Shown here piece by piece: positions 39,076 through 47,281 of a DNA stretch of 64,000 nt. Numbering within the stretch: position 1 is the first letter of the stretch; each line of letters begins with the position of its first letter. This DNA comes from an uncultured Sulfitobacter sp. (GTDB lineage Bacteria; Pseudomonadota; Alphaproteobacteria; Rhodobacterales; Rhodobacteraceae): assembly GCA_937928635.1 (NCBI GenBank), contig CALFWM010000014.1:1-64000 (forward strand), read 5' to 3'. Both the position numbers and the translations under genes were made by a program. Below the pieces are notes generated by a model, which was not told the DNA's origin, searched no databases, and was given only the letters and a program-made list of their open reading frames with translations.

Positions 39076-39972
39076 CTAAAGCCCTATCATCGAACGAATT
39101 TTTTCGGGTGTCGCACCCTCACTGCGATAGAGTGAAATGGCGCGGGCATCGTCGCGTTTTGCAAGACGCTTGCCATTCTCATCGCGGATAAGTTTGTGGT
39201 GATGGTAGGTCGGCGTTGGCAGGCCAAACAGGCGTTGAAGCACCACGTGAATCTTGGTCGCCTCAAACAGGTCTTGCCCGCGCACCACATGGGTGATGCC
39301 TTGGGCGGCGTCATCGAGTACAACGGACAGGTGATAGGACGTGCCCATGTCGCGGCGCGCCAGCACGATGTCTCCGATGGTTGAGATCAGCTCTTCTTCC
39401 GTAAAGGTGATCGTCCCGGTTTCGCCGTTCGGCCCAGTTCCCGTTTCAGTGAATTGTGCGCCAATGAGGGCGCTGGTGTTTCGGTACGACAACGCGCTTT
39501 CACCAATCGCCAAGCTCATATCCAGCCGTAACACTGTATTTCTTGGCACCGGGTCTTCATCATGAGACGTCTGTTTGTTACGACAGGTTCCCGGATAGAT
39601 CAAACCATCAGGCCCATAGCTAAGGTTGCCTTCTTGGGGTGCCTGAAGCGCGGACTTTATGTCTGCTCGACTACAAAAGCATTCGTATATGCGGCTGCGT
39701 TCCCAAAGTTCCTCCAACGCCGCCTCATATGCCGCCTTCCGTTCTGACTGGCGCATCACAGGTTCGGGCCACCACAGGCCCAACCATTTCAGATCGTCGT
39801 AAATCTGCGCCTCCCATTCCAGGCGGGCGCGCGATTGATCAATATCCTCAATCCGCAGGAGAAAATCACCGCTCTCTTCACGCGCCATATTCTGCGCGAG
39901 CAGCGCAGAATAGGCATGCCCCAAGTGCAAAGGCCCGGTCGGAGAAGGCGCAAACCGCGTACGAAAGGTCAC
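39076..39972 (-). CDS. gluQ: Glutamyl-Q tRNA(Asp) synthetase
   Basis: GluQ-RS is a truncated glutamyl-tRNA synthetase that attaches glutamate to queuosine in the anticodon of tRNA(Asp). The 298-residue product begins TFRTRFAPSPTGPLHLGHAY with the HLGH form of the HIGH motif, contains the zinc ligands in YECFCSRADI and YPGTCR, and ends soon after the KRLAKRDDARAI form of KMSKS, lacking the anticodon-binding domain as expected. It overlaps the methyltransferase gene by four bases. Confidence 0.94.
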   Translation of the reverse strand: MTFRTRFAPSPTGPLHLGHAYSALLAQNMAREESGDFLLRIEDIDQSRARLEWEAQIYDDLKWLGLWWPEPVMRQSERKAAYEAALEELWERSRIYECFCSRADIKSALQAPQEGNLSYGPDGLIYPGTCRNKQTSHDEDPVPRNTVLRLDMSLAIGESALSYRNTSALIGAQFTETGTGPNGETGTITFTEEELISTIGDIVLARRDMGTSYHLSVVLDDAAQGITHVVRGQDLFEATKIHVVLQRLFGLPTPTYHHHKLIRDENGKRLAKRDDARAISLYRSEGATPEKIRSMIGL

Positions 39973-40583
39973 TTCTTTTCAATCACATAGACCATGGACT
40001 TCAGGTCAATCCCCGGAATGTGATCGCCATGTTCGCGAAACAGCAAACGCGCAGCACCGCAGTCTGTCCATTCACAGACCCGGCCCTCATGCGCGGGGTC
40101 TTCCAGCGCGTGATCGTTAAAGGAAAACACCAGCAAGCCACCTGTGCCAAGCCCTTTCATCAGCTGGTCAAACACCGATATCGGCGCGGCCCCGGCTCCA
40201 ATCACGCCGATCGCTGTAATCGCAGCATAATCACCCGGCTGATGGGTAAAGGGCTGGCCCGCCTCAATGTGCAAAAGACTGCGATAAACCGCTTTGTCCC
40301 TGGCCTGCGCCAGCATGTCCGCTGACAAATCGATCCCGTCTATGGTTTCAAACCCGGCCAGTTTCAGCGCCAGACCGGACAATCCGGTGCCGCAGCCAAA
40401 ATCCAGAACAGGGGCCTGTTTACCTGATGAAAACTGCGCCAATGCCTTGGCACAACGCCCCGGTGTGGCATAGCCGTTTTCGCCCAGTTCAGCCTCGTAA
40501 GAGGCGGCCCAATCGTCATAGAGCTTGCGGGTCGAGGTGGCGTCGCGCGCACCGTAGGCTTTGTCCAGAAATGTATCACTCAT
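39969..40583 (-). CDS. SAM-dependent methyltransferase, class I
   Basis: A 204-residue Rossmann-fold methyltransferase with motif I VLDFGCGTGLSGLALKLAG, motif II around IDGIDLSADMLAQARDK and a motif with ITAIGVIGAGAAPISVFD. It begins MSDTFLDKAYGARDATSTRK, typical of a TPR-associated/Williams-Beuren-type small-molecule methyltransferase family found in alphaproteobacteria. The substrate is unknown. The second ATG (40583) is chosen by resemblance; an ATG at 40607 is possible. Its stop overlaps the gluQ start (ATGA), and trmFO lies 36 bp upstream in the same direction, so the run trmFO-methyltransferase-gluQ may be an RNA-modification-linked operon. Confidence 0.85.
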   Translation of the reverse strand: MSDTFLDKAYGARDATSTRKLYDDWAASYEAELGENGYATPGRCAKALAQFSSGKQAPVLDFGCGTGLSGLALKLAGFETIDGIDLSADMLAQARDKAVYRSLLHIEAGQPFTHQPGDYAAITAIGVIGAGAAPISVFDQLMKGLGTGGLLVFSFNDHALEDPAHEGRVCEWTDCGAARLLFREHGDHIPGIDLKSMVYVIEKK

Positions 40584-40622
40584 GCCGAGAAACTTAGGAA
40601 ACCCCACAGCACGGGTCCAGCG

Positions 40623-41960
40623 TTAACTTTCCAGCCAGGCCTGCCAGTCCTGTTTCGCACGATCCGTATAGGCTTTGTACCGGTCCTTGCGCCCGCGACG
40701 GCCAGATTTGAGCCCCTCTACCGGTGGAAACAAGCCAAAGTTGACGTTCATCGGTTGAAACGTCTTGGCCTCCGCACCGCCCGTGATGTGCGTGATCAGC
40801 GCGCCCATGGCGGTGGTATTGGGCGGCGTGCTGATCTCCTCGCCCTTGATTTCGGCGGTGGCCATGCGCCCCGCCAGCAACCCCATTGCGGCACTTTCCA
40901 CATAGCCCTCAACCCCGGTGATCTGTCCGGCAAAGCGGATGTTGGGCCTATTGCGCAACCGCATCTGATCATCCAGCAGCGTGGGGGAGTTGATAAAGGA
41001 ATTGCGATGAATACCGCCAAGGCGGGCAAATCGCGCATCCTCCAGCCCTGGAATCATTTTGAAAACATCAGCTTGCGCGCCGTGCTTCATCTTGGTCTGG
41101 AAACCGACGATATTATAGAGCGTGCCCAGCTTGTTGTCGCGGCGCAGCTGAACCACAGCATAGGCTTTGACATCCGGCTGGTGCGGGTTGGTCAGGCCGA
41201 CGGGTTTCATCGGGCCAAAGCGCAGGGTCTCGCGGCCCCGTTCTGCCATCACCTCAATCGGCAGGCAGCCGTCAAAATAGCCCGCCGTCTCCCCCTCGCG
41301 GAACTCCGTCTTATCAGAGGACAACAGCGCGTCGATAAATGCCTCATAGGTGTCGCGGTCCATCGGGCAGTTGAGGTAGGCGGTGCGCTCCTCTTCCGTC
41401 TCCCCCTTGTCATAACGCGACTGCATCCAGGCCTTTTCCATGTTGATGCTGTCGGCATAGACAATTGGCGCAATGGCATCAAAAAACGCCAGCGCCTCGG
41501 CACCGGTTTCTGCCGCAATCGCCTCTGCCAAAGCCCCGGAGGTGAGAGGCCCGGTGGCGATAATCCAATGGCCTGTGTCCGGCAACTCTTTGATTTCGTT
41601 ATATTCTACCGTAACATTGGGATGCGCGATGAGTGCATTTGTCACGGACTGGGCGAAGGGATCCCGGTCCACGGCCAGCGCGCCGCCCGCGGGCAACCGA
41701 TGCTTTTCTGCGGTGGCCATGATCAGCCCGTTGGCTGTGCGCATTTCCCAATGTAACAGGCCCACAGCGTTCTGCTCATTGTCATCGGAGCGGAAGGAAT
41801 TAGAGCAGACCATTTCCCCCAGCAACCCGGTCTGATGGGCGAATGTGCCGACCTTGGGCCGCATCTCATGGATGACCACGGTGATGCCCGCATTGGCCGC
41901 TTGCCAGGCCGCCTCTGATCCGGCCATGCCGCCGCCGATGATGTGGAGAGTATCGCTCAT
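40623..41960 (-). CDS. trmFO: Folate-dependent tRNA m5U54 methyltransferase TrmFO
   Basis: TrmFO methylates U54 of tRNAs using 5,10-methylenetetrahydrofolate and FADH2, instead of the SAM enzyme TrmA. The 445-residue flavoprotein has the N-terminal FAD-binding [40 protein letters not shown] with the catalytic-region Cys, [11 protein letters not shown], and the C-terminal [20 protein letters not shown]. The ATG at 41960 fits homologues; a long in-frame extension upstream runs through the phased repeats and is rejected. There is no strong ribosome-binding site before the ATG. Confidence 0.95.
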   Translation of the reverse strand: MSDTLHIIGGGMAGSEAAWQAANAGITVVIHEMRPKVGTFAHQTGLLGEMVCSNSFRSDDNEQNAVGLLHWEMRTANGLIMATAEKHRLPAGGALAVDRDPFAQSVTNALIAHPNVTVEYNEIKELPDTGHWIIATGPLTSGALAEAIAAETGAEALAFFDAIAPIVYADSINMEKAWMQSRYDKGETEEERTAYLNCPMDRDTYEAFIDALLSSDKTEFREGETAGYFDGCLPIEVMAERGRETLRFGPMKPVGLTNPHQPDVKAYAVVQLRRDNKLGTLYNIVGFQTKMKHGAQADVFKMIPGLEDARFARLGGIHRNSFINSPTLLDDQMRLRNRPNIRFAGQITGVEGYVESAAMGLLAGRMATAEIKGEEISTPPNTTAMGALITHITGGAEAKTFQPMNVNFGLFPPVEGLKSGRRGRKDRYKAYTDRAKQDWQAWLES

Positions 41961-42011
41961 GCACCGCGATGTAGGGCAGTGGGTCGGGGGGTGCAAGCGG
42001 CGAAAACGGAC

Positions 42012-42051
42012 GTCGGTATGACGTCGGTATTTGGTCGGTATCGGGTCGGTA
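42012..42051. repeat. Four GTCGGTA repeats at exact 11-bp spacing
   Basis: GTCGGTA occurs at 42012, 42023, 42034 and 42045, i.e. with an exact 11-bp period; most copies are followed by T. Copies on the same face of the helix upstream of a gene are typical of cooperative regulator binding, although a short minisatellite would look the same. The array begins 52 bp upstream of the trmFO start (minus strand, read there as TACCGAC). Confidence 0.8.
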
Positions 42052-42296
42052 AATACGCCGAGGCCAAACGGGTGCCCCAGCCTAGCCGAATTGCGATACG
42101 ATTTTGGCAAAATGCGGATTTCAGGGGTCGCCGAAGCGGGGATGGCCAATCAGCGAGAGCCTGATCAGGAGGGACCTTCCGCCAGCGGCGACCCAGAATT
42201 CGTCAGGCGTTTCCGCCTGTGTCTTAATTGTGCCCTAAATATGCCCGATTTACTAGATTCTAAAATGGCAACAATTAACCATAGATTTGGAAACAA
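42052..42296. other. Noncoding part of the trmFO / enoyl-CoA hydratase gap
   Basis: The rest of this 336-bp gap (41961-42296) has no convincing gene. It contains a small hairpin CAGGCG-TTTC-CGCCTG near 42206-42221 with only weak T-richness after it, and an AT-rich stretch at 42230-42296 next to the stop of the enoyl-CoA hydratase gene. Both neighbouring genes are on the minus strand. Confidence 0.4.
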
Positions 42297-43082
42297 TCAC
42301 TGGGTCCACTGCGGGTCGCGTTTCTCAAGAAAGGCGTCGATACCCTCTTTGGTGTCCGGGTGCGCCATATTTTCAACCATGACGTCACCGGTAAAGGCAT
42401 AGGCCTGCGCGATCGGCATCTGGAGTTGCTCATAAAACGCCTGTTTGCCGTATTTCACCGCCACGCCCAATTTGGAGGCAATCTGATCTGCCAGCGCTGC
42501 GGTTTCGGCGTTCAGGGCCTCGGGTGCCACGGCGCGGTTGATCAACCCCAATTCCACAGCCCGCTCGGCAGAGATAAATTCACCGGTTGTGAGCATCTCA
42601 AACGCCTGTTTGCGCGGGATGTTGCGGCTGAGGGCCACCATGGGGGTGGAGCAGAAGAGGCCGATGTTGACCCCGTTGACGCCAAACCGTGTGCCCTGTG
42701 CCGCCACAGCCAGATCGCAGGTCGCAACCAGTTGACAGCCTGCCGCCGTGGCAATCCCGTGCACCTGCGCAATCACCGGCTGTGGCATGCTCTGGACACG
42801 TGCCATCACCGCGGTGCAGCGCTCAAACAGGTCTTTGAAGGCGCGCGCTCCGCCGTCTTCGGCCTGTCGCATAGCCGTCATCTGGCGCAGATCGTGGCCT
42901 GCGCAAAACGCCTTGCCGCTGCCCGCAAGGGTCACAACCCGCACAGACGGGGTGTTGGCAAGGGCATCCAGCGTTTCGTGCAACGCCGCCAGCATTTCGT
43001 CCGACAGGGCATTCAGCCGCTCAGGCGCATTCATTACCAGATCCGCCACCGCACCACGTTGCGTCATTTCCAGAATTGCCAT
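42297..43082 (-). CDS. Enoyl-CoA hydratase/isomerase family protein
   Basis: A 261-residue crotonase-fold enzyme. The oxyanion-hole segments are VVTLAGSGKAFCAGHDLRQM and QVHGIATAAGCQLVATCDLA, and the C-terminal part has the usual AEVELGLINRAV-type and AKYGKQAF helices. The reaction is probably hydration or isomerisation of an acyl-CoA thioester, but the crotonase family is broad and the second catalytic Glu is not obvious at its usual place (here ATCDLAVAAQG, FGVNGVNIGL), so the exact substrate is open. GGAGG stands upstream of the ATG. It is divergent from a hotdog thioesterase gene. Confidence 0.88.
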   Translation of the reverse strand: MAILEMTQRGAVADLVMNAPERLNALSDEMLAALHETLDALANTPSVRVVTLAGSGKAFCAGHDLRQMTAMRQAEDGGARAFKDLFERCTAVMARVQSMPQPVIAQVHGIATAAGCQLVATCDLAVAAQGTRFGVNGVNIGLFCSTPMVALSRNIPRKQAFEMLTTGEFISAERAVELGLINRAVAPEALNAETAALADQIASKLGVAVKYGKQAFYEQLQMPIAQAYAFTGDVMVENMAHPDTKEGIDAFLEKRDPQWTQ

Positions 43083-43141
43083 CTTGCGTGTTCCCTCCGT
43101 TTGAGCGCAACTCTATGGCAAGAGTTTGGGGGAGAACAAGC

Positions 43142-43570
43142 ATGGCCATTGTGATGGACGCAGATGCGCTGAACGCGTTTTTGGTGGAGGTGTTTGAACA
43201 GGTAGCTGATGATTTTTTCGTGGACGACGTGAGTGAAGAGGAGACAATTCTGCGTCTCAGGGTCGGCCCACAACACCTGCGCCCGGGTGGTACAATTTCA
43301 GGGCCTTCCATGTTTGGGCTGGCGGATGTTGCCGCCTATCTCGTGACCCTGTCGCGCATTGGGCCGCAGGCGCTTGCCGTCACAACCAATTGTTCGATAG
43401 ATTTTATGCGCAAACCGCAGGCCGGGGTTGATCTGATCGCCAAGGCGCGGCTGCTCAAGCTGGGGAAACAGCTGTCTGTGTCTGATGTTTTGATCTATTC
43501 CGAAGGGTCAGATAAACCTGTCGCGCGCGCCAGTCTGACCTATGCGATTCCACCTAAATCCATTGGGTAA
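43142..43570 (+). CDS. PaaI-type hotdog thioesterase
   Basis: A 142-residue single hotdog domain of the PaaI/YdiI type that should hydrolyse acyl- or aryl-CoA thioesters. The core reads LRPGGTISGPSMFGLADVAA, with the LAD(V/I)A helix of the family, followed by TTNCSIDFMRKPQAGVDLIA and SVSDVLIYSEGSDKPVARAS. The ATG at 43142 has GGGAGA upstream; an earlier in-frame ATG would overlap the promoter of the divergent enoyl-CoA hydratase gene. The pair suggests a shared acyl-CoA pathway, but the substrate is unknown. Confidence 0.85.
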   Translation: MAIVMDADALNAFLVEVFEQVADDFFVDDVSEEETILRLRVGPQHLRPGGTISGPSMFGLADVAAYLVTLSRIGPQALAVTTNCSIDFMRKPQAGVDLIAKARLLKLGKQLSVSDVLIYSEGSDKPVARASLTYAIPPKSIG

Positions 43571-43581
43571 AACGGAAAAAG

Positions 43582-43602
43582 GGGGCTGGTTGAACCAGCC
43601 CC
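43582..43602 (-). terminator. Terminator for the DUF1127 gene
   Basis: GGGGCTGGTT and AACCAGCCCC form a near-perfect hairpin; on the minus strand it is followed by CTTTTTCCGTTTT, so it terminates the DUF1127 gene, whose stop is 32 bp away. The plus-strand thioesterase may share the stem but has no T-run on its side. Confidence 0.75.
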
Positions 43603-43633
43603 AGTAAGAGGTCTGTGACGCGCCACAGGGATG

Positions 43634-43864
43634 TTACGCGTTCCAGAACGCCCGGGCAGCCTCCGTTTCAGCCTGCTCGGGTGTCAGGCCCACATCGCGC
43701 AGCTGCCAAGGCTCCAGCGTGGCCAGTGCGCGGCGCGTGCGGTGGCGGATCGCCCATTTCGTCACGCAGACCGCAAACTTCACCGCGATCAGCGCCAGAA
43801 CGGGCAGGCCGCGCTGGTTGAGAATGCCGAGAGCTTCGGTGGAGAGGGTCAATGCGAGTGCCAT
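43634..43864 (-). CDS. DUF1127 (YjiS-like) small protein
   Basis: A 76-residue protein with a hydrophobic N-terminal half (about residues 10-35, LNQRGLPVLALIAVKFAVCV) and the C-terminal DUF1127 signature RTRRALATLEPWQLRDVGLT followed by PEQAETEAARAFW. DUF1127 proteins are short, basic and often stress-induced; some have roles in RNA turnover or phosphate and carbon metabolism, but most are uncharacterised. GGAAGGAACACCCC precedes the ATG at 43864. It is divergent from a MocR regulator, which may control it. Confidence 0.85.
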   Translation of the reverse strand: MALALTLSTEALGILNQRGLPVLALIAVKFAVCVTKWAIRHRTRRALATLEPWQLRDVGLTPEQAETEAARAFWNA

Positions 43865-43887
43865 GGGGTGTTCCTTCCGTAATTGTA

Positions 43888-43915
43888 TTGACACAATGTG
43901 TAGACTCGCTACACA
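43888..43915. promoter_or_regulatory. Promoter with overlapping inverted-repeat operator (DUF1127/mocR)
   Basis: TTGACA (43888-43893) can serve as the -35 of the MocR gene. TGTGTAG (43897-43903), five bases, CTACACA (43909-43915) is a perfect inverted repeat lying over the spacer and -10. Several GTACAA words follow up to the start codon. This is the expected place for MocR autoregulation and control of the divergent DUF1127 gene. Confidence 0.55.
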
Positions 43916-43960
43916 TAAAGGGTACAAAGAGCGATACAAACTTACCAGAGAAACATTGTA

Positions 43961-45388
43961 ATGGGTACAATTTGGCAGCCGAAACTAGTTGAGGGCCGCG
44001 GGCCCAAGTACAAAGCCGTGGCCGACAGCATCCGCGACGGCGTTGCAAAAGGCACCTTGCCTGTTGGGCAAAAACTACCGCCTGTGCGGGAACTGGCCTG
44101 GCAATTGCAGATCACGCCGGGCACCGTGGCGCGGGCCTATACCATTCTGACGGATGAGGGGTTGCTGCAGGCCGAAGTCGGGCGTGGCACCTTTGTGGCG
44201 CCTCCGCTCGCACCCGCGTCAGAACTGCCTTATGTGCCGATTGAGATCGACCCGCTGCCCCATTTCGGCCGCAACACCGGGCCGCGCGATGACTACCGCG
44301 TTAATCTGTTCTCCCCCGTGCTGCCCAGCATTGGGCAGGCCCGCATCATCCGCCAGCACCTTGCGGATGTGGCGCGCGATCCCGCCTCTGGTGTGATGCA
44401 TTATCCCGGAAGGATGGGCGCACGGGCCGCTCAGGTGGCCGCACTTGGCTGGCTTGAGGGGTGCCCCCTTGGCCCAGTAGACCCGGATGATGTGGTGCTG
44501 ACCCTTGGTGGACAGCATGGTATTCTGACCGTGATGCAGGCGGTGTTGCATGGCAAACGGCCCTGCGTGCTGGTCGAAGAACTGGCCTATCCCGGCTTTC
44601 GCCGGGCGGCGGAATTGCTGCGGGCGGATGTGGTGCCGGTGGCGATGGATGAGGAGGGGTTGATCCCTGAATCCCTGGCGGAGACCGCAAAGAGCTGTGA
44701 TGCGCAGATCCTGTGTACCTCGCCAGAGGTGCACAATCCGACGGTTCTGGAAACGCCCCTGACACGGCGGCGCGAGATTGCGCGGGTTGCAACCGAGCAT
44801 GATCTGCAGATTTTGGAAGATGATTGTTACCGTATGGGGCCTGAGCGCGGCCCGACGTACCGCGCCATCGCGCCGGAACGCGGCTGGTATGTGGCCTCGG
44901 TTGCCAAGACGTGGACGCCCGCGTTGCGCCTTGGGTTTGCGCTGGCCCCCAAGGGCAAAATGCCCGCGCTGCGCCGCACGGTGGAGCACGGGATGTTTGG
45001 ATTGCCCACGCCGATGATTGATCTGGCCGCGTCCTTGCTGCCGGACCCGGCTGTGCAGCCGGTGATCGAGCGCTCGCGTGAGGTTTATGCCCAATACATG
45101 CAGCGCGCGTTGAATATTCTGGGCGGCCATGATGTGAAATGGCGGGACGACGTGCCGTTTTTATGGGTGTCCTTGCCGCAAGGCTGGCGGGCAGGGGCAT
45201 TCTGTCAGGCGGCGGAGGCGGCAGATGTGCCGGTGCGCTCTGCCGAAGAGTTCGCGGCGCGCGATGCGCGCGTGCCCCATGCGGTGCGGCTGGCGTTGAA
45301 TGCGGGGGCGTCGATAAGCAGTTTTGAGGCGGCAATCCAGCGGTTGCGCGATCTGCTGGACAACCCGCCGGAACAGATAGGGGTTTGA
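43961..45388 (+). CDS. MocR-family regulator (GntR HTH fused to aminotransferase-like domain)
   Basis: A 475-residue fusion typical of MocR/PdxR regulators. The N-terminal GntR winged helix (about 15-85) shows [20 protein letters not shown] and [20 protein letters not shown]. The C-terminal fold-type-I aminotransferase domain (about 105-470) keeps the PLP lysine in [16 protein letters not shown] and the YPGF-type block [20 protein letters not shown]. Such proteins sense PLP-amino-acid adducts and control vitamin B6, GABA, taurine or similar genes. The likely target is the divergent DUF1127 gene or a distant operon. Confidence 0.92.
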   Translation: MGTIWQPKLVEGRGPKYKAVADSIRDGVAKGTLPVGQKLPPVRELAWQLQITPGTVARAYTILTDEGLLQAEVGRGTFVAPPLAPASELPYVPIEIDPLPHFGRNTGPRDDYRVNLFSPVLPSIGQARIIRQHLADVARDPASGVMHYPGRMGARAAQVAALGWLEGCPLGPVDPDDVVLTLGGQHGILTVMQAVLHGKRPCVLVEELAYPGFRRAAELLRADVVPVAMDEEGLIPESLAETAKSCDAQILCTSPEVHNPTVLETPLTRRREIARVATEHDLQILEDDCYRMGPERGPTYRAIAPERGWYVASVAKTWTPALRLGFALAPKGKMPALRRTVEHGMFGLPTPMIDLAASLLPDPAVQPVIERSREVYAQYMQRALNILGGHDVKWRDDVPFLWVSLPQGWRAGAFCQAAEAADVPVRSAEEFAARDARVPHAVRLALNAGASISSFEAAIQRLRDLLDNPPEQIGV

Positions 45389-45415
45389 GGGTGGATTGGG
45401 CATCCTTATATTTGG

Positions 45416-45429
45416 GGTAATATATTACC
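45416..45429. promoter_or_regulatory. 14-bp perfect palindrome GGTAATATATTACC
   Basis: GGTAATATATTACC is its own reverse complement and lies in an AT-rich spot between the MocR gene and rplM, 49 bp before the -35 of the ribosomal promoter. It could be an operator or upstream activating site. I know no regulator for it. Confidence 0.4.
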
Positions 45430-45477
45430 TTATTTGTAAGTCGTTGTTTTTGATGAGATATAAGTGGCTATGCGCGC

Positions 45478-45505
45478 TTGACCTGCGCCACGTGTTCTTT
45501 ATAAC
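45478..45505 (+). promoter_or_regulatory. Sigma-70-type promoter for rplM-rpsI
   Basis: TTGACC (45478-45483), 16 bases, TATAAC (45500-45505) gives a near-consensus promoter; transcription would start around 45512, leaving a leader of about 58 bases before rplM. A strong promoter is expected for a ribosomal-protein operon. Confidence 0.7.
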
Positions 45506-45569
45506 CCGCCCATCACATTGCAGCGGGGGCGTTTTGCCTCTGCACCCCACCATCAAACGGGAACTTCCG

Positions 45570-46031
45570 ATGAAAACCTTTTCTGCAACACCGGCAGACA
45601 TCGACAAGAAATGGATCCTGATCGACGCCGAGGGCGTTGTTCTGGGCCGTCTTGCCTCGATTGTCGCCATGCGTCTGCGTGGCAAGCACAAAGCATCCTA
45701 CACGCCACATATGGATTGTGGTGATCACGTTGTGATCATTAATGCCGAAAAAATCCAGATGACTGGCAAGAAGCGGGACGAAAAATTCTATTGGCACACC
45801 GGCCACCCCGGCGGCATCAAAGAGCGCACCAAAGAGCAGATCCTGGAGGGGGCCCACCCTGAGCGTATCGTGACCCGCGCGGTCAAGCGTATGCTGCCCG
45901 GCAACCGTTTGTCGCGCCAAATCATGACCAACCTGCGCGTCTACGCAGGCACTGATCACCCACATGAGGCCCAAAGCCCCGAAGTTCTGGACGTTAAGGC
46001 CATGAACAAGAAAAACACCAGGGAAGCATAA
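45570..46031 (+). CDS. rplM: 50S ribosomal protein L13
   Basis: L13 is an early-assembling protein of the large subunit. The 153-residue product starts [20 protein letters not shown] and shows [40 protein letters not shown] and [20 protein letters not shown]. The ATG at 45570 is the family start; an upstream in-frame ATG runs through the promoter. It pairs with rpsI, two bases downstream, as in nearly all bacteria. Confidence 0.97.
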   Translation: MKTFSATPADIDKKWILIDAEGVVLGRLASIVAMRLRGKHKASYTPHMDCGDHVVIINAEKIQMTGKKRDEKFYWHTGHPGGIKERTKEQILEGAHPERIVTRAVKRMLPGNRLSRQIMTNLRVYAGTDHPHEAQSPEVLDVKAMNKKNTREA

Positions 46032-46033
46032 TC

Positions 46034-46522
46034 ATGGCTGATGAAATCAACACACTCGAAGACCTGGCCGAAGTGGCCGGGATTGAGGCCGCACCCGAGG
46101 TCGAACTGACCCCGCGTGAGCCCGTTCGTGACGATCTGGGCCGTGCCTATGCCACGGGCAAGCGGAAAGACGCGATTGCCCGCGTCTGGATCAAGCCCGG
46201 TTCCGGTAAGGTCACGGTGAACGGCAAGGAGCAGAACACCTATTTTGCCCGCCCCGTTTTGCAGATGATCCTGGCACAGCCTTTTGGCATCACCAACACC
46301 GAAGGCCAGTTTGATGTCTTTGCAACCGTCAAGGGCGGCGGTTTGTCCGGTCAGGCCGGTGCGGTCAAACACGGGATTTCAAAAGCGCTGCAGCTTTATG
46401 ATCCTTCCCTGCGCCCCGCGCTGAAAGCCGCAGGCTTCCTCACCCGCGACAGCCGTGTGGTGGAACGTAAGAAATACGGTAAGGCCAAAGCGCGTAAGAG
46501 CTTCCAGTTCTCCAAGCGTTGA
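46034..46522 (+). CDS. rpsI: 30S ribosomal protein S9
   Basis: S9 reaches with its C-terminal tail into the P site of the small subunit. The 162-residue product has an acidic N-terminal extension of about 35 residues ([20 protein letters not shown]) common in alphaproteobacteria, then the core [40 protein letters not shown] and the essential tail ending [23 protein letters not shown] precedes the ATG. An intrinsic terminator follows. Confidence 0.97.
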   Translation: MADEINTLEDLAEVAGIEAAPEVELTPREPVRDDLGRAYATGKRKDAIARVWIKPGSGKVTVNGKEQNTYFARPVLQMILAQPFGITNTEGQFDVFATVKGGGLSGQAGAVKHGISKALQLYDPSLRPALKAAGFLTRDSRVVERKKYGKAKARKSFQFSKR

Positions 46523-46544
46523 TCTTTGCGGACAAGACATTGGA

Positions 46545-46573
46545 AAGGCCGCGCCACGGGGTGCGGCCTTTTT
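46545..46573 (+). terminator. Intrinsic terminator of the rplM-rpsI operon
   Basis: AAGGCCGCGCC and GGGTGCGGCCTT form a GC-rich stem around ACG, followed by a run of T to 46573. It lies about 25 bp after the rpsI stop. Confidence 0.85.
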
Positions 46574-46655
46574 CGTTTGGAAAGATATTTCTAGACGAAG
46601 AATCATTTGAATCCGCAGTGTTGTGCCCATCGAAACAAATATTTGGAGGTCACTT

Positions 46656-47174
46656 TTGCCAAAGAACTATAAGACCCAGCTGGTAGGACAAATTGGCGAG
46701 AGTTTGGTTGTTGCAGAGCTCGGTAGGCGCGGAATCGTTGCGACAACACTCGCTGGTAACGTTCCTGATATCGATGTTCTGGCCTTTGCCAATGACACAA
46801 CACTTCACTTGCAGGTCAAAGCGATGCGTCATTCTACGACGCAATTTGATGCACAGAAGTTTATCAAGATCGAATTTGGCGGCGACATACAGCGCGCAGT
46901 TGGTCTTAATGGTGAACTTGACCCAGAATTAATCTATGTATTCGTAAAGGTAAGTGAAGTTGCTTCTGGGGATAGGTTTTTTATCCTTCTGCAAAGAGAC
47001 TTACAGAAGATTATTTTAGGTAATCATGAGGCTTGGTTAAAAAAGCACGGTGGGATACGTCCCCGTAACCCTAAAAGTACTCATGTCAGCATCTCTCTTA
47101 CTTCTTTAGAAGTTTATGAAGACAACTGGGTGCTAATCTATCAGAGCCTAGGGGCCTCTAACTTCGCTACGTAA
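46656..47174 (+). CDS. Accessory PD-(D/E)XK-like nuclease-fold protein (DUF4365-like)
   Basis: A 172-residue protein of visibly lower GC than its neighbours. The N-terminal half reads GQIGESLVVAELGRRGIVAT, then PDIDVLAFANDTTLHLQVKA; the Glu, the D-x-D and the Q-x-K are spaced as in PD-(D/E)XK endonuclease folds such as DUF4365 and Holliday-junction-resolvase-like proteins. The C-terminal half (YVFVKVSEVASGDRFFILLQ) looks like the beta-rich part of that family. The start is TTG at 46656, 6 bases after GGAGG; a GTG at 46623 lacks such a site. It stands alone between conserved genes, which suggests horizontal gain. Function is unknown; a nucleic-acid or defence role is a guess. Confidence 0.7.
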   Translation: MPKNYKTQLVGQIGESLVVAELGRRGIVATTLAGNVPDIDVLAFANDTTLHLQVKAMRHSTTQFDAQKFIKIEFGGDIQRAVGLNGELDPELIYVFVKVSEVASGDRFFILLQRDLQKIILGNHEAWLKKHGGIRPRNPKSTHVSISLTSLEVYEDNWVLIYQSLGASNFAT

Positions 47175-47228
47175 AACAACAGTCTTTGTGTCGCAACAAA
47201 TTTGCTACGTAGTGACGACGAAATAAGA

Positions 47229-47255
47229 AATGGCACCCCGGTCAGGGATGCCATT
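47229..47255 (-). terminator. Terminator for the VPLPA-CTERM gene
   Basis: AATGGCACCCC and GGGATGCCATT pair with one mismatch around GGTCA; on the minus strand the stem is followed by TCTTATTTCG, a moderate T-rich tail. It lies 27 bp after the stop of the VPLPA-CTERM gene. Confidence 0.6.
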
Positions 47256-47281
47256 CAATCAGTCTATGACCTGATTTTGGT

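Noticed and set aside
42012-42051. Start of a CRISPR array
   Set aside because: The unit is only 7 bases in an 11-bp period, with 4-base spacers; there are no cas genes.
42206-42235. Intrinsic terminator CAGGCG-TTTC-CGCCTG
   Set aside because: The stem is six bases and no clear T-run follows on either strand; no gene end needs it on the plus strand.
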